In this document: positions 51,884 to 60,505 of the stretch, piece by piece
Layout: each line of letters opens with the position of its first letter
Position numbering within the stretch: the first letter of the stretch is position 1
Source of the DNA: an uncultured Rhodospirillales bacterium
GTDB lineage: Bacteria; Pseudomonadota; Alphaproteobacteria; Reyranellales; Reyranellaceae
Length of the DNA stretch: 60,947 nucleotides
Direction: 5' to 3'
Assembly: GCA_902825855.1 (NCBI GenBank)
Contig: CADECW010000001.1
Coordinates: forward strand, 4,484-65,430
Notes under the pieces: model-generated
Told to the model about the DNA's origin: nothing
What the model saw: the letters and a program-made list of their open reading frames with translations, nothing else
The model's database searches: none
Made by a program: the position numbers and the translations under genes

Positions 51884-52672
51884 ATGAGCGAGGAACTCTC
51901 CGGACAGGTGGCGATCGTCACCGGCGGCGCGTCGGGCATCGGCGCAGCGTCGGCCACGTTGCTGGCGGCCGCCGGCGCGAGGGTGATCGTAGCCGACCTG
52001 AAGACGGCGACGGATGGCGTGGGCCGTTTCGTGCCGCACGATGTCACCGTCGAGGTGTCCTGGCAGGCGCTGCTGGCCGATGTGCTGAAACACGAGGGCC
52101 GGCTCGACGTCATGGTCAACAACGCCGGGATCACAGGCGGCGTCGGCAGCGTCGAGAACACCGACGTCGAGAGTTGGCAGCGCGTGCAGCAGGTCAATTG
52201 CGAGGGCGTGTTCCTGGGCTGCAAGTACGGCATCCAGGGCATGAAGCGGACCGGTGCGGACAAGCCGAAGCCCCGGGGCTCGATCGTCAACATCTCCTCG
52301 GTCGCGGGTCTGCAGGCCGGCGCAGGCTCGATCGCCTACACGGCGAGCAAGGGCGCGGTGCGCCTGCTGAGCAAGAGCGTGGCGCTGTACTGCGCCGAGC
52401 AGAACTACGACATCCGCTGCAACTCGGTGCATCCGGGCGGCGTCGACACGCCGATCTTCGATCCACTGTGGCAGTTCATGGGCCGCGAACAGGGCAAGGC
52501 CCTGATCGACCGGCGCCATCCGATCGGCCGCATGGCCGAGCCGCGCGAGATCGGCGAAGTCGTGCTGTGGCTAGCCTCCGACCGCTCGAGCTTCGTCACC
52601 GGAGCGGAGATCGCGGCCGACGGCGGCCTCAGCACCGGCCTGATGAGGAGGCAGCCCCTTGTTGCGTCTTGA
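51884..52672 (+). CDS. Short-chain dehydrogenase (tandem copy 1)
   Basis: A 262-residue classical SDR. TGGASGIGAA (cofactor loop), NNAGITGG, GSIVNISSVAGLQAG, then the catalytic AYTASKG and a NSVHPGGVDTP tail. Asp in VADLKT after strand 2 suggests NAD. ATG 51884 is preferred, although a same-frame ATG at 51854 is possible. It shares long stretches with the next gene (NISSV-GL, ASKGAVRLL, RCNSVHPG), pointing to tandem duplication. Confidence 0.88.
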   Translation: MSEELSGQVAIVTGGASGIGAASATLLAAAGARVIVADLKTATDGVGRFVPHDVTVEVSWQALLADVLKHEGRLDVMVNNAGITGGVGSVENTDVESWQRVQQVNCEGVFLGCKYGIQGMKRTGADKPKPRGSIVNISSVAGLQAGAGSIAYTASKGAVRLLSKSVALYCAEQNYDIRCNSVHPGGVDTPIFDPLWQFMGREQGKALIDRRHPIGRMAEPREIGEVVLWLASDRSSFVTGAEIAADGGLSTGLMRRQPLVAS

Positions 52673-53417
52673 TGGCAAGGTCGTGCTGATCAGCGGTGGC
52701 GCCTCGGGCATCGGGGCGGCGACGGCACGGCTTGTCGTGCGCGAGGGCGGCAGGGCGGTGCTGGCCGACCGCGACGAGGCCAGGGGCCGCGCATTGGCCG
52801 GCGAGCTTGGCGACAGCACGTACTTCGTGCCGCTCGACGTCGCGGACGAGGCCGCCTGGAACGCGGCCGTTTCCGCCACGATCGAGAAGTTCGGCGTCCT
52901 GCACGGCCTTCTGAACGCCGCGGGCGTAGGCGTGCGCAACTCGATCGAGGACTGTTCGCTCGCCGAATTCCGTCGCGTCAACGACATCAACGCGCTCGGC
53001 ACCTTCCTCGGCTGCAAGGCCGCGATCCCGCCGATGAAGCAGGCGGGCGGCGGCTCGATCGTCAACATCTCCTCGGTGCTCGGCCTGCGCGGCGCCTCTT
53101 ATGCGATGGCCTACTGCGCCAGCAAGGGCGCGGTGCGGCTGCTCACCAAGCACGTGGCGCTGCACTGCGCGCAGATGCACTACAACATCCGCTGCAACTC
53201 GGTGCATCCGGGCTACATCGAAACGCCGATGATCGCACCCAGGCTCGACCAGCCGGTCGGCAACATGAGCGGCCGGCAGTGGCTCGAGGAGCTGCATCCG
53301 CTCGGCCGGCTCGGACGGGCCGAGGAGGTCGCCAACATGATCGTTTTCCTGCTGTCGGACGAGAGCTCCTTCTCGACCGGCTCGGAGTTCGTCTGCGATG
53401 GCGGACTGACGGCTTGA
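52659..53417 (+). CDS. Short-chain dehydrogenase (tandem copy 2)
   Basis: A 252-residue classical SDR starting at a TTG that lies inside the end of copy 1 (14-base overlap). AGGAGG seven bases upstream supports this start, and the fold begins at once (LDGKVVLISGGASGIGAA). Catalytic AYCASKG, LADRDEA after strand 2, and NSVHPGYIETP. A different C-terminal loop (MIAPRLDQPVGNMSG) from copy 1 suggests another substrate. Confidence 0.88.
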   Translation: MLRLDGKVVLISGGASGIGAATARLVVREGGRAVLADRDEARGRALAGELGDSTYFVPLDVADEAAWNAAVSATIEKFGVLHGLLNAAGVGVRNSIEDCSLAEFRRVNDINALGTFLGCKAAIPPMKQAGGGSIVNISSVLGLRGASYAMAYCASKGAVRLLTKHVALHCAQMHYNIRCNSVHPGYIETPMIAPRLDQPVGNMSGRQWLEELHPLGRLGRAEEVANMIVFLLSDESSFSTGSEFVCDGGLTA

Positions 53418-53459
53418 CGCCTCGAGACAGCGCGGACCTGCAGCACCGGCCCGCTTTGG

Positions 53460-54341
53460 CTACCTCATTCCCGTGATCGACGCGCTGACCGCGCGCGGGT
53501 CGCGCTTGGGCCAGCGGCCGGCTTCGACCTGGACGATGAACTCGCCGACCAGGCGGTTGAACTGGTCGGGATCCTCGATGTTGATGGTGTGGCCGCAGTT
53601 CGGCATCACCGCCAGCGCCGCCGACGGGATCTCGCGCTTCATCAGCACAGATGGTGCGAGGCAGGGCCAATCCTCGTCTCCCGTCAGGATCAGGGTCGGG
53701 ATGGTAAGCCCCCGCATCTCGTCCAGAAGGTCGTAAAGCGAAGGACGCTGGCCCTGCACGCCGATCTGGGTGTTTGCCGAACCCAGGGCGGAATGCTCGC
53801 CGAGCTCCTTCTTGAACTGGGCGAAGCCGCGCGGGTCCTTGTTCTCGAACTGCACGCGCGTCGGCCCATACGCGTACTTCTCGGCGAACTTGGCCATGCC
53901 TTCATCCTTGAGCGACTTCGCCACGACCTCGACTTCGGCACGGAACTTCGCCTGCTGCTCCTTCTCCGCACCATAGCCGCAGCCGGCAACGACCAGTGAC
54001 AGCGCGCGTTGGGGATGGCGGAAACCGAAATGCAAGGTGGCGAAGCCGCCCATCGACAGGCCGACGACATGCGCCTTGTTGATCTTGAGATGGTCCATGA
54101 CGGCGGCGATATCGTCGGTCGCTCGCTGCTGGGTGTAGCTTTCGGGGCTCGCAGGCACATCCGACGGCGGATAGCCGCGCGCACTGTAGGTGATGCAGCG
54201 GTAGCGCTGGCCGAAGTGGCGCATCTGCGGCTCCCACGACCGGTGGTCGGCCGCGAACTCGTGGACGAACACGATGGGCTGGCCCGCGCCGGTCTCCTCG
54301 TACCAGAGCTTCACGCGATCGTCGGTAGTGGCATATGGCAT
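53460..54341 (-). CDS. Alpha/beta hydrolase with Ser nucleophile
   Basis: A 293-residue hydrolase. Oxyanion loop FVHEFAADHRSW, nucleophile GLSMGGFATL (Ser96), acid in LTGDEDWPC, and His in NCGHTINIEDP. It resembles esterases and C-C hydrolases of the 3-oxoadipate enol-lactonase branch (YSARGYPPSD). Convergent with the SDR pair and divergent from the oxygenase gene; substrate unknown. Confidence 0.87.
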   Translation of the reverse strand: MPYATTDDRVKLWYEETGAGQPIVFVHEFAADHRSWEPQMRHFGQRYRCITYSARGYPPSDVPASPESYTQQRATDDIAAVMDHLKINKAHVVGLSMGGFATLHFGFRHPQRALSLVVAGCGYGAEKEQQAKFRAEVEVVAKSLKDEGMAKFAEKYAYGPTRVQFENKDPRGFAQFKKELGEHSALGSANTQIGVQGQRPSLYDLLDEMRGLTIPTLILTGDEDWPCLAPSVLMKREIPSAALAVMPNCGHTINIEDPDQFNRLVGEFIVQVEAGRWPKRDPRAVSASITGMR

Positions 54342-54411
54342 CGTTTTCTCCGGGTCCGCCCAGACTTTAGATCATATGCCGGCGTCGTGTCGGGATGATA
54401 GGCTTGCGCGC

Positions 54412-55152
54412 ATGAGCGAGATCGGAACCGGCCTGCAGAACGCTACGGGCATCCGCGACGGCATCGCCCGTGCAGGCTATGCGTTCGTGGAAGCGTCGGA
54501 CATGCGCAACGCGTTCGTCCGCTTCGGCACCCTCGCCGACTGGCCGGCCTTCGCCGACAGCTGGAACGATCTCGAGGTCGACACCTACATGGCCGATGGC
54601 GGCCGGTACCGCCGCCGCCGCTTCGGCGTCTGGGCTGCCGGACGTCAGGGGCCGATCCTGCGCGGGCCGCACCAGCCGCACTACCAGACCCTGGACTACA
54701 ACCGCCTGAACGGCGGCATCGAGCGCTGGTTCAAGCCGATCACCGAGGAAATCGGCGACGGCGCCAGCATGCGCACCATCCTGGAATATTGCCGCGCCCT
54801 GTTCGGGCGGCTGGCGCCCGAGACCACGCGCTGGCATGTCGAGGCCCATCAGTTCCGCATCGAGGCGCGCCAGGGCGAGCATGGCAAACCCACGCCCGAG
54901 GGCATGCATCGCGACGGGGTCGACTACGTGCTCGTGCTGCTGATCAACCGCCGCAACATCCAGAGCGGCACGACAACGGTACACGACCTCGACAGGCGCG
55001 CGCTCGGCAGCTTCACACTGACCGACCCGCTCGACTCGGCCTTGGTCGACGACGCGCGCTGCTACCATGGCGTCACCCCCGTCGAGCCGGAGAATCCCGC
55101 GCAACCGGCGTATCGCGACGTGCTGGTGGTCACTTTCAGGAAGACGGCCTGA
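54412..55152 (+). CDS. 2OG-Fe dioxygenase family protein (PF10014-like)
   Basis: A 246-residue protein resembling the family of bacterial amino acid hydroxylases such as L-isoleucine dioxygenase. Likely iron ligands are His166 and Asp168 in GMHRDGVDYV and His219 in CYHGVTPV; Arg235 in YRDVLVV fits the 2-oxoglutarate anchor. The N-terminal half (YMADGGRYRRRRFGVW, QTLDYNRLNGG) agrees with the same family. The ATG at 54412 is the best start though the ribosome site is weak. It may hydroxylate a free amino acid. Confidence 0.82.
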   Translation: MSEIGTGLQNATGIRDGIARAGYAFVEASDMRNAFVRFGTLADWPAFADSWNDLEVDTYMADGGRYRRRRFGVWAAGRQGPILRGPHQPHYQTLDYNRLNGGIERWFKPITEEIGDGASMRTILEYCRALFGRLAPETTRWHVEAHQFRIEARQGEHGKPTPEGMHRDGVDYVLVLLINRRNIQSGTTTVHDLDRRALGSFTLTDPLDSALVDDARCYHGVTPVEPENPAQPAYRDVLVVTFRKTA

Positions 55153-55184
55153 CCCGCACCGACGGAGGGACTTGCTAGAGCGGA

Positions 55185-55226
55185 ATGCGATGAGATGGAA
55201 CCGCACGCGGTTCCATCTCATCGCAT
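55185..55226. repeat. Perfect 20-base inverted repeat
   Basis: Two 20-base arms, perfect to the last base, are separated only by AC; the left arm starts ATGCGATGAGATGG and the right arm ends CCATCTCATCGCAT. It lies between convergent stops (55152 and 55264). It might terminate both genes or be a mobile palindromic unit of the REP kind. No second copy in this window. Confidence 0.9.
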
Positions 55227-55263
55227 GCGCGCGCACTGGAGATGCGTGTTGCAGGAGGCATGC

Positions 55264-56034
55264 TTAGCTCCCGATGGTCACGCCGGCATCGGCAATGATG
55301 GTCTGGCCGGTGATGAAGGCGCCGGCCTTGCCGGCCAGCATGACCGCGATGCCGCCGATATCGTCGGGCTCGCCGATGCGGCGAAGCGGCGCCGTCTCCA
55401 GGCGCTTCTCGAGATACTTCGCGTCCTCCCACAGCGCGCGGGCGAAGTCGGTGCGCACCAGGCCGGGCGCAATCGTGTTGACGCGGATATTGTGGGGCCC
55501 GAGCTCGGCCGCGAGGTTGCGCGCGAGCTGCATGTCGGCCGCTTTTGAGATGCAATAGGCGCCGATCACCGTGCTCGCGCGCACGCCGCCGATCGAAGAC
55601 ACGATGATCACCGAGCCGTCCTTCCTGGCCCGCATGTCGGGCGTGCACAGATTGATCAGCCAGATGTTGCTCAGGATGTTGTTGTGCATGATCTTGGTGA
55701 ATGCCTCGTCCGGCATCTTGTCAGTCGGCCCGTAATAGGGATTGCTGGCCGCGTTCAGCACCAGCACGTCGACCGGCCCGAGCTGCTTCCTGGTCTCGGC
55801 GATCAGGTTCTCGCACTGCGCCTTGTCCGAGATGTTGCAGGGGATGACGATCGCCTCGCCGCCCGCCTTGCGGATCTCGGCGGCGGTCTCATCGCAAGCC
55901 GGCTTCTTGCGCGACGACACCACGACCTTGGCGCCCTGCAGGGCCAGATGCATCGCGATCGACTTGCCGATTCCCTTGCTCGAGCCGGTGATGACGGCGA
56001 CCTTGCCTGTCAGGTCGAAAAGCGGCGATGCCAT
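55264..56034 (-). CDS. Short-chain dehydrogenase, DHRS4/glucose-DH-like
   Basis: A 256-residue classical SDR. TGSSKGIGKSI (cofactor loop), VVSSRKK after strand 2 (Ser-Arg, suggesting NADP), NAASNPYYGP, IVSSIGGVRASTVIGAYCISKAA with Tyr and Lys, then NTIAPGLVRTDFARAL. This resembles DHRS4-type carbonyl reductases. GGAGGAAG precedes the ATG. It lies 71 bases after the Hsp70 gene and on the same strand. Confidence 0.88.
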   Translation of the reverse strand: MASPLFDLTGKVAVITGSSKGIGKSIAMHLALQGAKVVVSSRKKPACDETAAEIRKAGGEAIVIPCNISDKAQCENLIAETRKQLGPVDVLVLNAASNPYYGPTDKMPDEAFTKIMHNNILSNIWLINLCTPDMRARKDGSVIIVSSIGGVRASTVIGAYCISKAADMQLARNLAAELGPHNIRVNTIAPGLVRTDFARALWEDAKYLEKRLETAPLRRIGEPDDIGGIAVMLAGKAGAFITGQTIIADAGVTIGS

Positions 56035-56105
56035 GAAAACTTCCTCCGTGGATGTCGACCTCATATGTCGCATGAAAACCCGATCGTGTCGCATGATTCG
56101 GGCTG

Positions 56106-57353
56106 TCAAAACATCCGTCCCGCCATCCGCGTCAGGCCTGACGCCACCGAAAGAAGGTCAGAGCCCGAGGCCAAGCGGGCCGCAGGTGCGGCTTCGGCGA
56201 TCGCGGCCCGCACCGCAGGGACGCGGCTCGAGCCGCCGGTAAGGAAGATGGTGTCGATCGCTGCAGCCTCGAGGCCAGCCGCGGCGATGCAGTCGCGGGC
56301 CGTTTGGAAGAGCCGGTCCGTCATCGCACGGATGGCCGCCTGGAATCTGGCGCGCGTCGCTTCGGCCGTGAGCCAGCTCTCGATGAAGTCGAGAGCCATC
56401 ACTGAGGCCTGCTCGGCGCTGAGCGCGATCTTCCCCTCCTCGACGGCGAAGGCAATGCGGTGGCCGAGGCGCTTGCCGAGCACCGCCGATAGCCGCCCGA
56501 CCTTTTCCGGCTCGCACGCTTCGAGAACCAACGCCGCGACGTCGCGTTCGTTCTTGTAGGTGTAGGCGAAGTTGATTGTCGGCCAGGTCGCGAGCTCGTG
56601 ATAGAGCGCGTTCGGCATCGACAGATTCTTCTCGACCAGCCGCGTGCCGAGGCCGAGCAGCGGCATCACCGCGTCAAGGCTGAGCGCACTGTCGAAATCC
56701 GTGCCGCCGATGCGCACGCCCGCCGTCGCCAGGATGTCCTCCGTGCGATCGACGCGTTCGCGCCTCCCAGGCCCGATGCGAATCACCGAGAAGTCGCTGG
56801 TGCCGCCGCCAATGTCGGCGATCAGTACCAGCTCTTCGCGCCGTACCGACTGTTCGTAGTGCCATGCGGCCGCGATCGGCTCGGGAGCGAAGAGGATGTG
56901 CTTGAACCCCGATTGGCGCGCGATGGTCTCGAGTACGGCTTGCGCGCGGGCATCGGCCTCGTCGTCGCCGTCGACGAATCGAACCGGCCGGCCGTGCACG
57001 ACGGTCGAAATCTCCTGCCCGGCGAAGGTCTCCGCCTTCTGCTTCAGATGACGCACGAAAATGCCGACGACTTCGGTGAGCGGCACCTTGCGGTTTCCCA
57101 GACTCGTCTTCTCTTGGATCAAATGCGAGCCCAGTATCGTCTTCAACGCACGCATCAGACGGCCCTCGGTCTGGCCGACATAGGCCGAGACGGCGTCGCT
57201 GCCGAAGCGCACCCGATGTACTTCGTAGTCGAAGAACACCGCGCTCGGCATCAGCGTCCTGTCGTCCTCGAGTGGCGCCAGGACGACCGTATCGCCGCGA
57301 GCAATGCCGATCGCCGAATTCGACGTCCCGAAATCCAATCCGCAGGCAATCAT
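56106..57353 (-). CDS. Hsp70 family protein, YegD-like
   Basis: A 415-residue actin-fold ATPase, Hsp70-like. GLDFGTSNSAIGI (phosphate 1), IADIGGGTSDFSVI (phosphate 2), EPIAAAWHYE (connect) and FLTGGSSRVPAVRAAI (adenosine) are present. There is no substrate-binding beta domain after it, as in E. coli YegD. Start 57353 has AGGGGAA upstream; an earlier ATG at 57386 lacks one. Probably an atypical chaperone. Confidence 0.88.
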   Translation of the reverse strand: MIACGLDFGTSNSAIGIARGDTVVLAPLEDDRTLMPSAVFFDYEVHRVRFGSDAVSAYVGQTEGRLMRALKTILGSHLIQEKTSLGNRKVPLTEVVGIFVRHLKQKAETFAGQEISTVVHGRPVRFVDGDDEADARAQAVLETIARQSGFKHILFAPEPIAAAWHYEQSVRREELVLIADIGGGTSDFSVIRIGPGRRERVDRTEDILATAGVRIGGTDFDSALSLDAVMPLLGLGTRLVEKNLSMPNALYHELATWPTINFAYTYKNERDVAALVLEACEPEKVGRLSAVLGKRLGHRIAFAVEEGKIALSAEQASVMALDFIESWLTAEATRARFQAAIRAMTDRLFQTARDCIAAAGLEAAAIDTIFLTGGSSRVPAVRAAIAEAAPAARLASGSDLLSVASGLTRMAGRMF

Positions 57354-57448
57354 CCGCTTCCCCTTCTTGCGCGAAGCGGATTTCATCTATTGAGATATTC
57401 GTGTCGTTGCCAGACTGTTTCTTTTCGGCTAGACTGCGTCCCGATAGT

Positions 57449-57480
57449 GGGATGTCCGGCGGGCATCCCTTTTTTGTTTT
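57449..57480 (+). terminator. Orphan rho-independent terminator on the plus strand
   Basis: GGGATG / CATCCC stem with a 9-base GC-rich loop followed by TTTTTTGTTTT. Both flanking genes are on the minus strand, so this terminator serves no known gene. A possible promoter (TTGCCA 57408-57413, TAGACT 57430-57435) lies just before it. Confidence 0.65.
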
Positions 57481-57501
57481 AGAAATCGTTTGTCTGTTGG
57501 C

Positions 57502-58416
57502 TCAGCGTCCTGCGCTGGCGCCCGCGACGCCTTCTACTAGTTTGTCAGCGAGTTCGCTCGCCTTGCCACCCAGATCGGCGTGCGCGACCTCCTCGCGAAG
57601 AACGCCCGCGGCGCTGGACAGCGCCTCGCGTCCCGCACCTACCGCGCTCGCTCCGACGCCGCCCAGGAGGTCCTGCTCCTGGCGCGACAACGGCAACGCC
57701 GCGCCAACGGCGGCGCCAAGAGCGGCGCCCAAGGCCGCCATGAGGATGGGCTGCTCCTCGAGGAGATGCTTGATGCTCTGCGTCGTCTCGTCAGCCATGG
57801 ACTGCGCCCTGTCACGGGCCTGCTGCGCAAGCTCGCGTGCCTGGTCCTGGCGGTCGTGCAGCGTCCGCCGCCCCTGGTCGGCCGCGTCGTGCACCCTGTC
57901 GCGCGCCGCGGCGTAGCGCTCGCCGGCGGCATCTACCTGGCCGCTCGCCCTCTCGCGCAGCGACCCGACAGTCTGCCCGACCGATGTCGCAGCCCGCTCA
58001 GCCGTGTCCAGCACCGCGTCGCCTGCCGTGGTGGCAGCCGAAGACGCTGCGCCAGCGGCCGCCGAGGCCGCCCCCTTCATGGCCTGGCCGGCAGCGCTGG
58101 CGGCTTGTCGAGCGGCGCCAGCGCCGGTCGAGGCCGCGCTCTTCAACGCCGATCCCGCGACGTTTGCAACGTCGCCTCCTGTGGTCTTCGTCAGCAGCAT
58201 GACCAGGCCGGCTCCGATCAGCAGGGCCGGTACAGGATTGGCGCGCGCCTGCTCGCTCAGTGTCTTGACCAGGGAAAGGCCGGTGTCCTTTGCAAGCGAC
58301 AGCGCCTCCCCTGACAGCGCCGACGGTGCCATGCCGTCGCGGAGCTGCACCAGCGTGTCGGCGAGGCCGACGCGGGCCGCGTCAGCCTCGCGTTGAAGTC
58401 GGACGGATGAGGTCAT
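57502..58416 (-). CDS. DUF3618-like membrane-associated Ala-rich protein
   Basis: A 304-residue protein. The N-terminus (LQREADAARVGLADTLVQLRDGM, then NPVPALLIGAGLVMLL) matches the DUF3618 pattern with one membrane helix. The rest is Ala/Gly-rich with apolipophorin-like helices (AGQAMKGAASAAAGAASS, DRVHDAADQGRRTLHDRQDQARELA) and a second hydrophobic stretch (LMAALGAALGAAVGAALPL). Its ATG overlaps the stop of the holin-like gene. Found with such genes in many soil bacteria; role in the envelope is unknown. Confidence 0.78.
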   Translation of the reverse strand: MTSSVRLQREADAARVGLADTLVQLRDGMAPSALSGEALSLAKDTGLSLVKTLSEQARANPVPALLIGAGLVMLLTKTTGGDVANVAGSALKSAASTGAGAARQAASAAGQAMKGAASAAAGAASSAATTAGDAVLDTAERAATSVGQTVGSLRERASGQVDAAGERYAAARDRVHDAADQGRRTLHDRQDQARELAQQARDRAQSMADETTQSIKHLLEEQPILMAALGAALGAAVGAALPLSRQEQDLLGGVGASAVGAGREALSSAAGVLREEVAHADLGGKASELADKLVEGVAGASAGR

Positions 58417-58814
58417 GACAGTGTCTCCTTGACCATGCGGCTGTCGGCGGACAGCGAATCGATCGTGCGATCGGGGGTAAGCGAGGTCGGTTCCAGACGT
58501 TTCTGGCCCATCAGGAACAACGTCAGGCCGATCACCGCCGTTACGCCAGCGACCAGCAGGATAGCGGCGGGCGGCGAAACACCAGCGGCGATCAGGCCGC
58601 TGACCAGCGCCTGCAGCAACATGCCGAGCGCCACGATCAGCAGGATGGCGCCGATCGCCATGATCACCAGGCCGCTGCGCAGGGCAGCCAGCTTCTCCGA
58701 CAATTCGACACGGGCCAACCGGAATTCGGCGTGCAGCAAGTCGGCCGATTGTCCCAGCGCAGCAGTCACCAGGGTCACAACGCCTGGCCGACGCACGGGT
58801 GATTCAGTGATCAT
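58413..58814 (-). CDS. Phage holin-like family membrane protein (DUF1469)
   Basis: A 133-residue membrane protein. An amphipathic N-terminus (ADLLHAEFRLARVELSEKLAAL) is followed by two helices (GLVIMAIGAILLIVALGMLL and PAAILLVAGVTAVIGLTLFL), which is the holin superfamily III/DUF1469 layout. Despite the name, these genes are chromosomal and not tied to phage. Starts and stops overlap with both neighbours by ATGA. Confidence 0.85.
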   Translation of the reverse strand: MITESPVRRPGVVTLVTAALGQSADLLHAEFRLARVELSEKLAALRSGLVIMAIGAILLIVALGMLLQALVSGLIAAGVSPPAAILLVAGVTAVIGLTLFLMGQKRLEPTSLTPDRTIDSLSADSRMVKETLS

Positions 58815-59230
58815 GGCAGATCCTTCATCGGCTCGTATTCGGGATTGGTCTCCTTGGCGGCAGCCGGTGCAGCGACGCCCGCCTTGATGACTCGCGACAG
58901 GGCAAAGCCCACCAGCGCCGCGCCGGCCAGCATCGCAACCGGCTGCGAACGACCGAATTCGGCTGCGGAGGACAGCAGTTCGCCGACTTTCTTCTCCCGC
59001 AGGTCGCCTGCCAGCCGTTCGATCTTCTCGGCCGCGCCGCGGACGTATTCCGCCACCGCCGGCGCGTCCGCGGCTACAGAGTCGGCCACGGCACCGGCCG
59101 TACGGGCGGCCCGGGCCACGCTCTCGGCACCGGCTTGCCTTGATTTATCGGCGACTTCTTCTGCCTTGCGGCCGACCGCTTCACCCACGGCGCGGGCCGC
59201 ACTCGATGTCTGTTGCTTGATGTCTTCCAT
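58811..59230 (-). CDS. Ala-rich helical membrane-anchored protein
   Basis: A 139-residue protein beginning at 59230, with GGAGGC upstream. A long Ala/Glu/Arg/Lys helix (about 5-95) ends in one hydrophobic segment, PVAMLAGAALVGFALSRVI (about 98-116). The layout resembles DUF883/ElaB-type or CsbD-like membrane-associated helices, but I cannot assign a family. First gene of the three-gene cluster with the holin-like and DUF3618-like genes. Confidence 0.75.
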   Translation of the reverse strand: MEDIKQQTSSAARAVGEAVGRKAEEVADKSRQAGAESVARAARTAGAVADSVAADAPAVAEYVRGAAEKIERLAGDLREKKVGELLSSAAEFGRSQPVAMLAGAALVGFALSRVIKAGVAAPAAAKETNPEYEPMKDLP

Positions 59231-59413
59231 GAAGACGCCTCCAGAAGCTTCGTCATCAGGGGAACGAGGTGACCGGTCGACGGTTGCGACGGCCGAGCAA
59301 TAAGGGGCAGAAGGCCCGGGGCATGTTCCGGCGTCCGACATCTTTGCCGGCCATGCAAGGTTGCCCATGCGAGTGGCGCATCTATGATGCGGCAGACTTC
59401 AAGGGATCAAGCC

Positions 59414-60502
59414 ATGCAGCCGCAGACCAGCGAAGCAACGGCCAATGTAGTGCCCACGACGATGATCGGCGGAGAGATCCCGTTGATCGACGTGTCGGAC
59501 TTTCTGGCTGGCGCGCCCGGCGCGGCCGAGCGTGCCGCCGCCGAGCTGCGCTTCGCCTTCGAGAATGTCGGTTTCTACTACCTCGCCGGTCACGGCGTGC
59601 CGCAGGCGCAGATCGACATGGTATACGCCGAGGCTGCGCGCTTCCATGCGCTGCCGCTCGACAAGAAGCTCGCGGTCAAGGTCGACGAGCACAATATCGG
59701 CTACATGCCGATCGCGCGTAAGCCGCCGCCCAATGCCGCCGCGCAAGGCAAGAAGCCGAGCCAGAACGAGGCCTATTTCCTGCGCCGCGAGAAAGCGCCC
59801 GATCATCCCGACGTCGTCGCCAACCGCCGCTTCCATGCCATGAACAAGTGGCCCGACGAGGCCGTCATCGCCGGCTTCCGCGCCAACATGCTGGCCTACA
59901 TGGGCGCCATCGAGGGGCTGTGTCGCAAACTGGTACGGCTCTATGCGCTTTCGCTCGACCTTCCGGAAACCTATTTCGACGCCTGCTTTGCCGAGGCGCA
60001 CATCATCCAGCGCATGTCGCGCTACCCGGCAATCGACGGCGCCGACCAGACGGTCGACAGCCTGGTGGCGCATACCGATTCGGGATTCATGACGCTCCTG
60101 CCGCCCAACAGGGTGCAGGGCCTGGAGATCAACCTGCCCGACGGCCGCTGGCTCGCGGCGCCCGGCGTCCCGGATGCCTTCGTGGTCAACGGCGGAGACA
60201 TCCTGCATCGCTGGACCAACGAGCGTTTTCTGTCGACACCGCACCGCGTGCGCAACCTTTCCGGCGAGCTGCGCTACGCCGTGCCGTTCTTCTGCGACCC
60301 CGGTCACGACACCATCATCGAGTGCCTGCCGAGCTGCCAGTCGGCCGGGCAGCCGGCCAAGTATCCGCCGATCAAGATGGGCGACTACGCGCTCTGGTTC
60401 GCCGCCCAGCGCTATGAGCACATGGCAAAGGTCGAGGCGCCGAGTGAAGCCGACATCGCGCCCGGCTCTCGCGCCACGTCGCGCTGGCAGGGCTCATCCT
60501 GA
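59414..60502 (+). CDS. Isopenicillin N synthase-like Fe(II)/2OG oxygenase
   Basis: A 362-residue oxygenase. The DIOX_N part is IPLIDVSDFLAG ... FENVGFYYLAGHGVP; the double-stranded helix has iron ligands His220 and Asp222 in VAHTDSGFMTLL and His277 in STPHRVRN. Arg287 in RYAVPFF is the co-substrate anchor, with Ala where many have Ser. Length and order match bacterial members used in small-molecule or ethylene/gibberellin-like oxidation. The ATG at 59414 is preferred to one ten codons earlier. Four bases separate it from the next small gene. Confidence 0.9.
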   Translation: MQPQTSEATANVVPTTMIGGEIPLIDVSDFLAGAPGAAERAAAELRFAFENVGFYYLAGHGVPQAQIDMVYAEAARFHALPLDKKLAVKVDEHNIGYMPIARKPPPNAAAQGKKPSQNEAYFLRREKAPDHPDVVANRRFHAMNKWPDEAVIAGFRANMLAYMGAIEGLCRKLVRLYALSLDLPETYFDACFAEAHIIQRMSRYPAIDGADQTVDSLVAHTDSGFMTLLPPNRVQGLEINLPDGRWLAAPGVPDAFVVNGGDILHRWTNERFLSTPHRVRNLSGELRYAVPFFCDPGHDTIIECLPSCQSAGQPAKYPPIKMGDYALWFAAQRYEHMAKVEAPSEADIAPGSRATSRWQGSS

Positions 60503-60505
60503 GCG

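Noticed and set aside
58413..58814. Prophage holin
   Set aside because: No endolysin, integrase or phage structural genes lie nearby, and this family is usually chromosomal.
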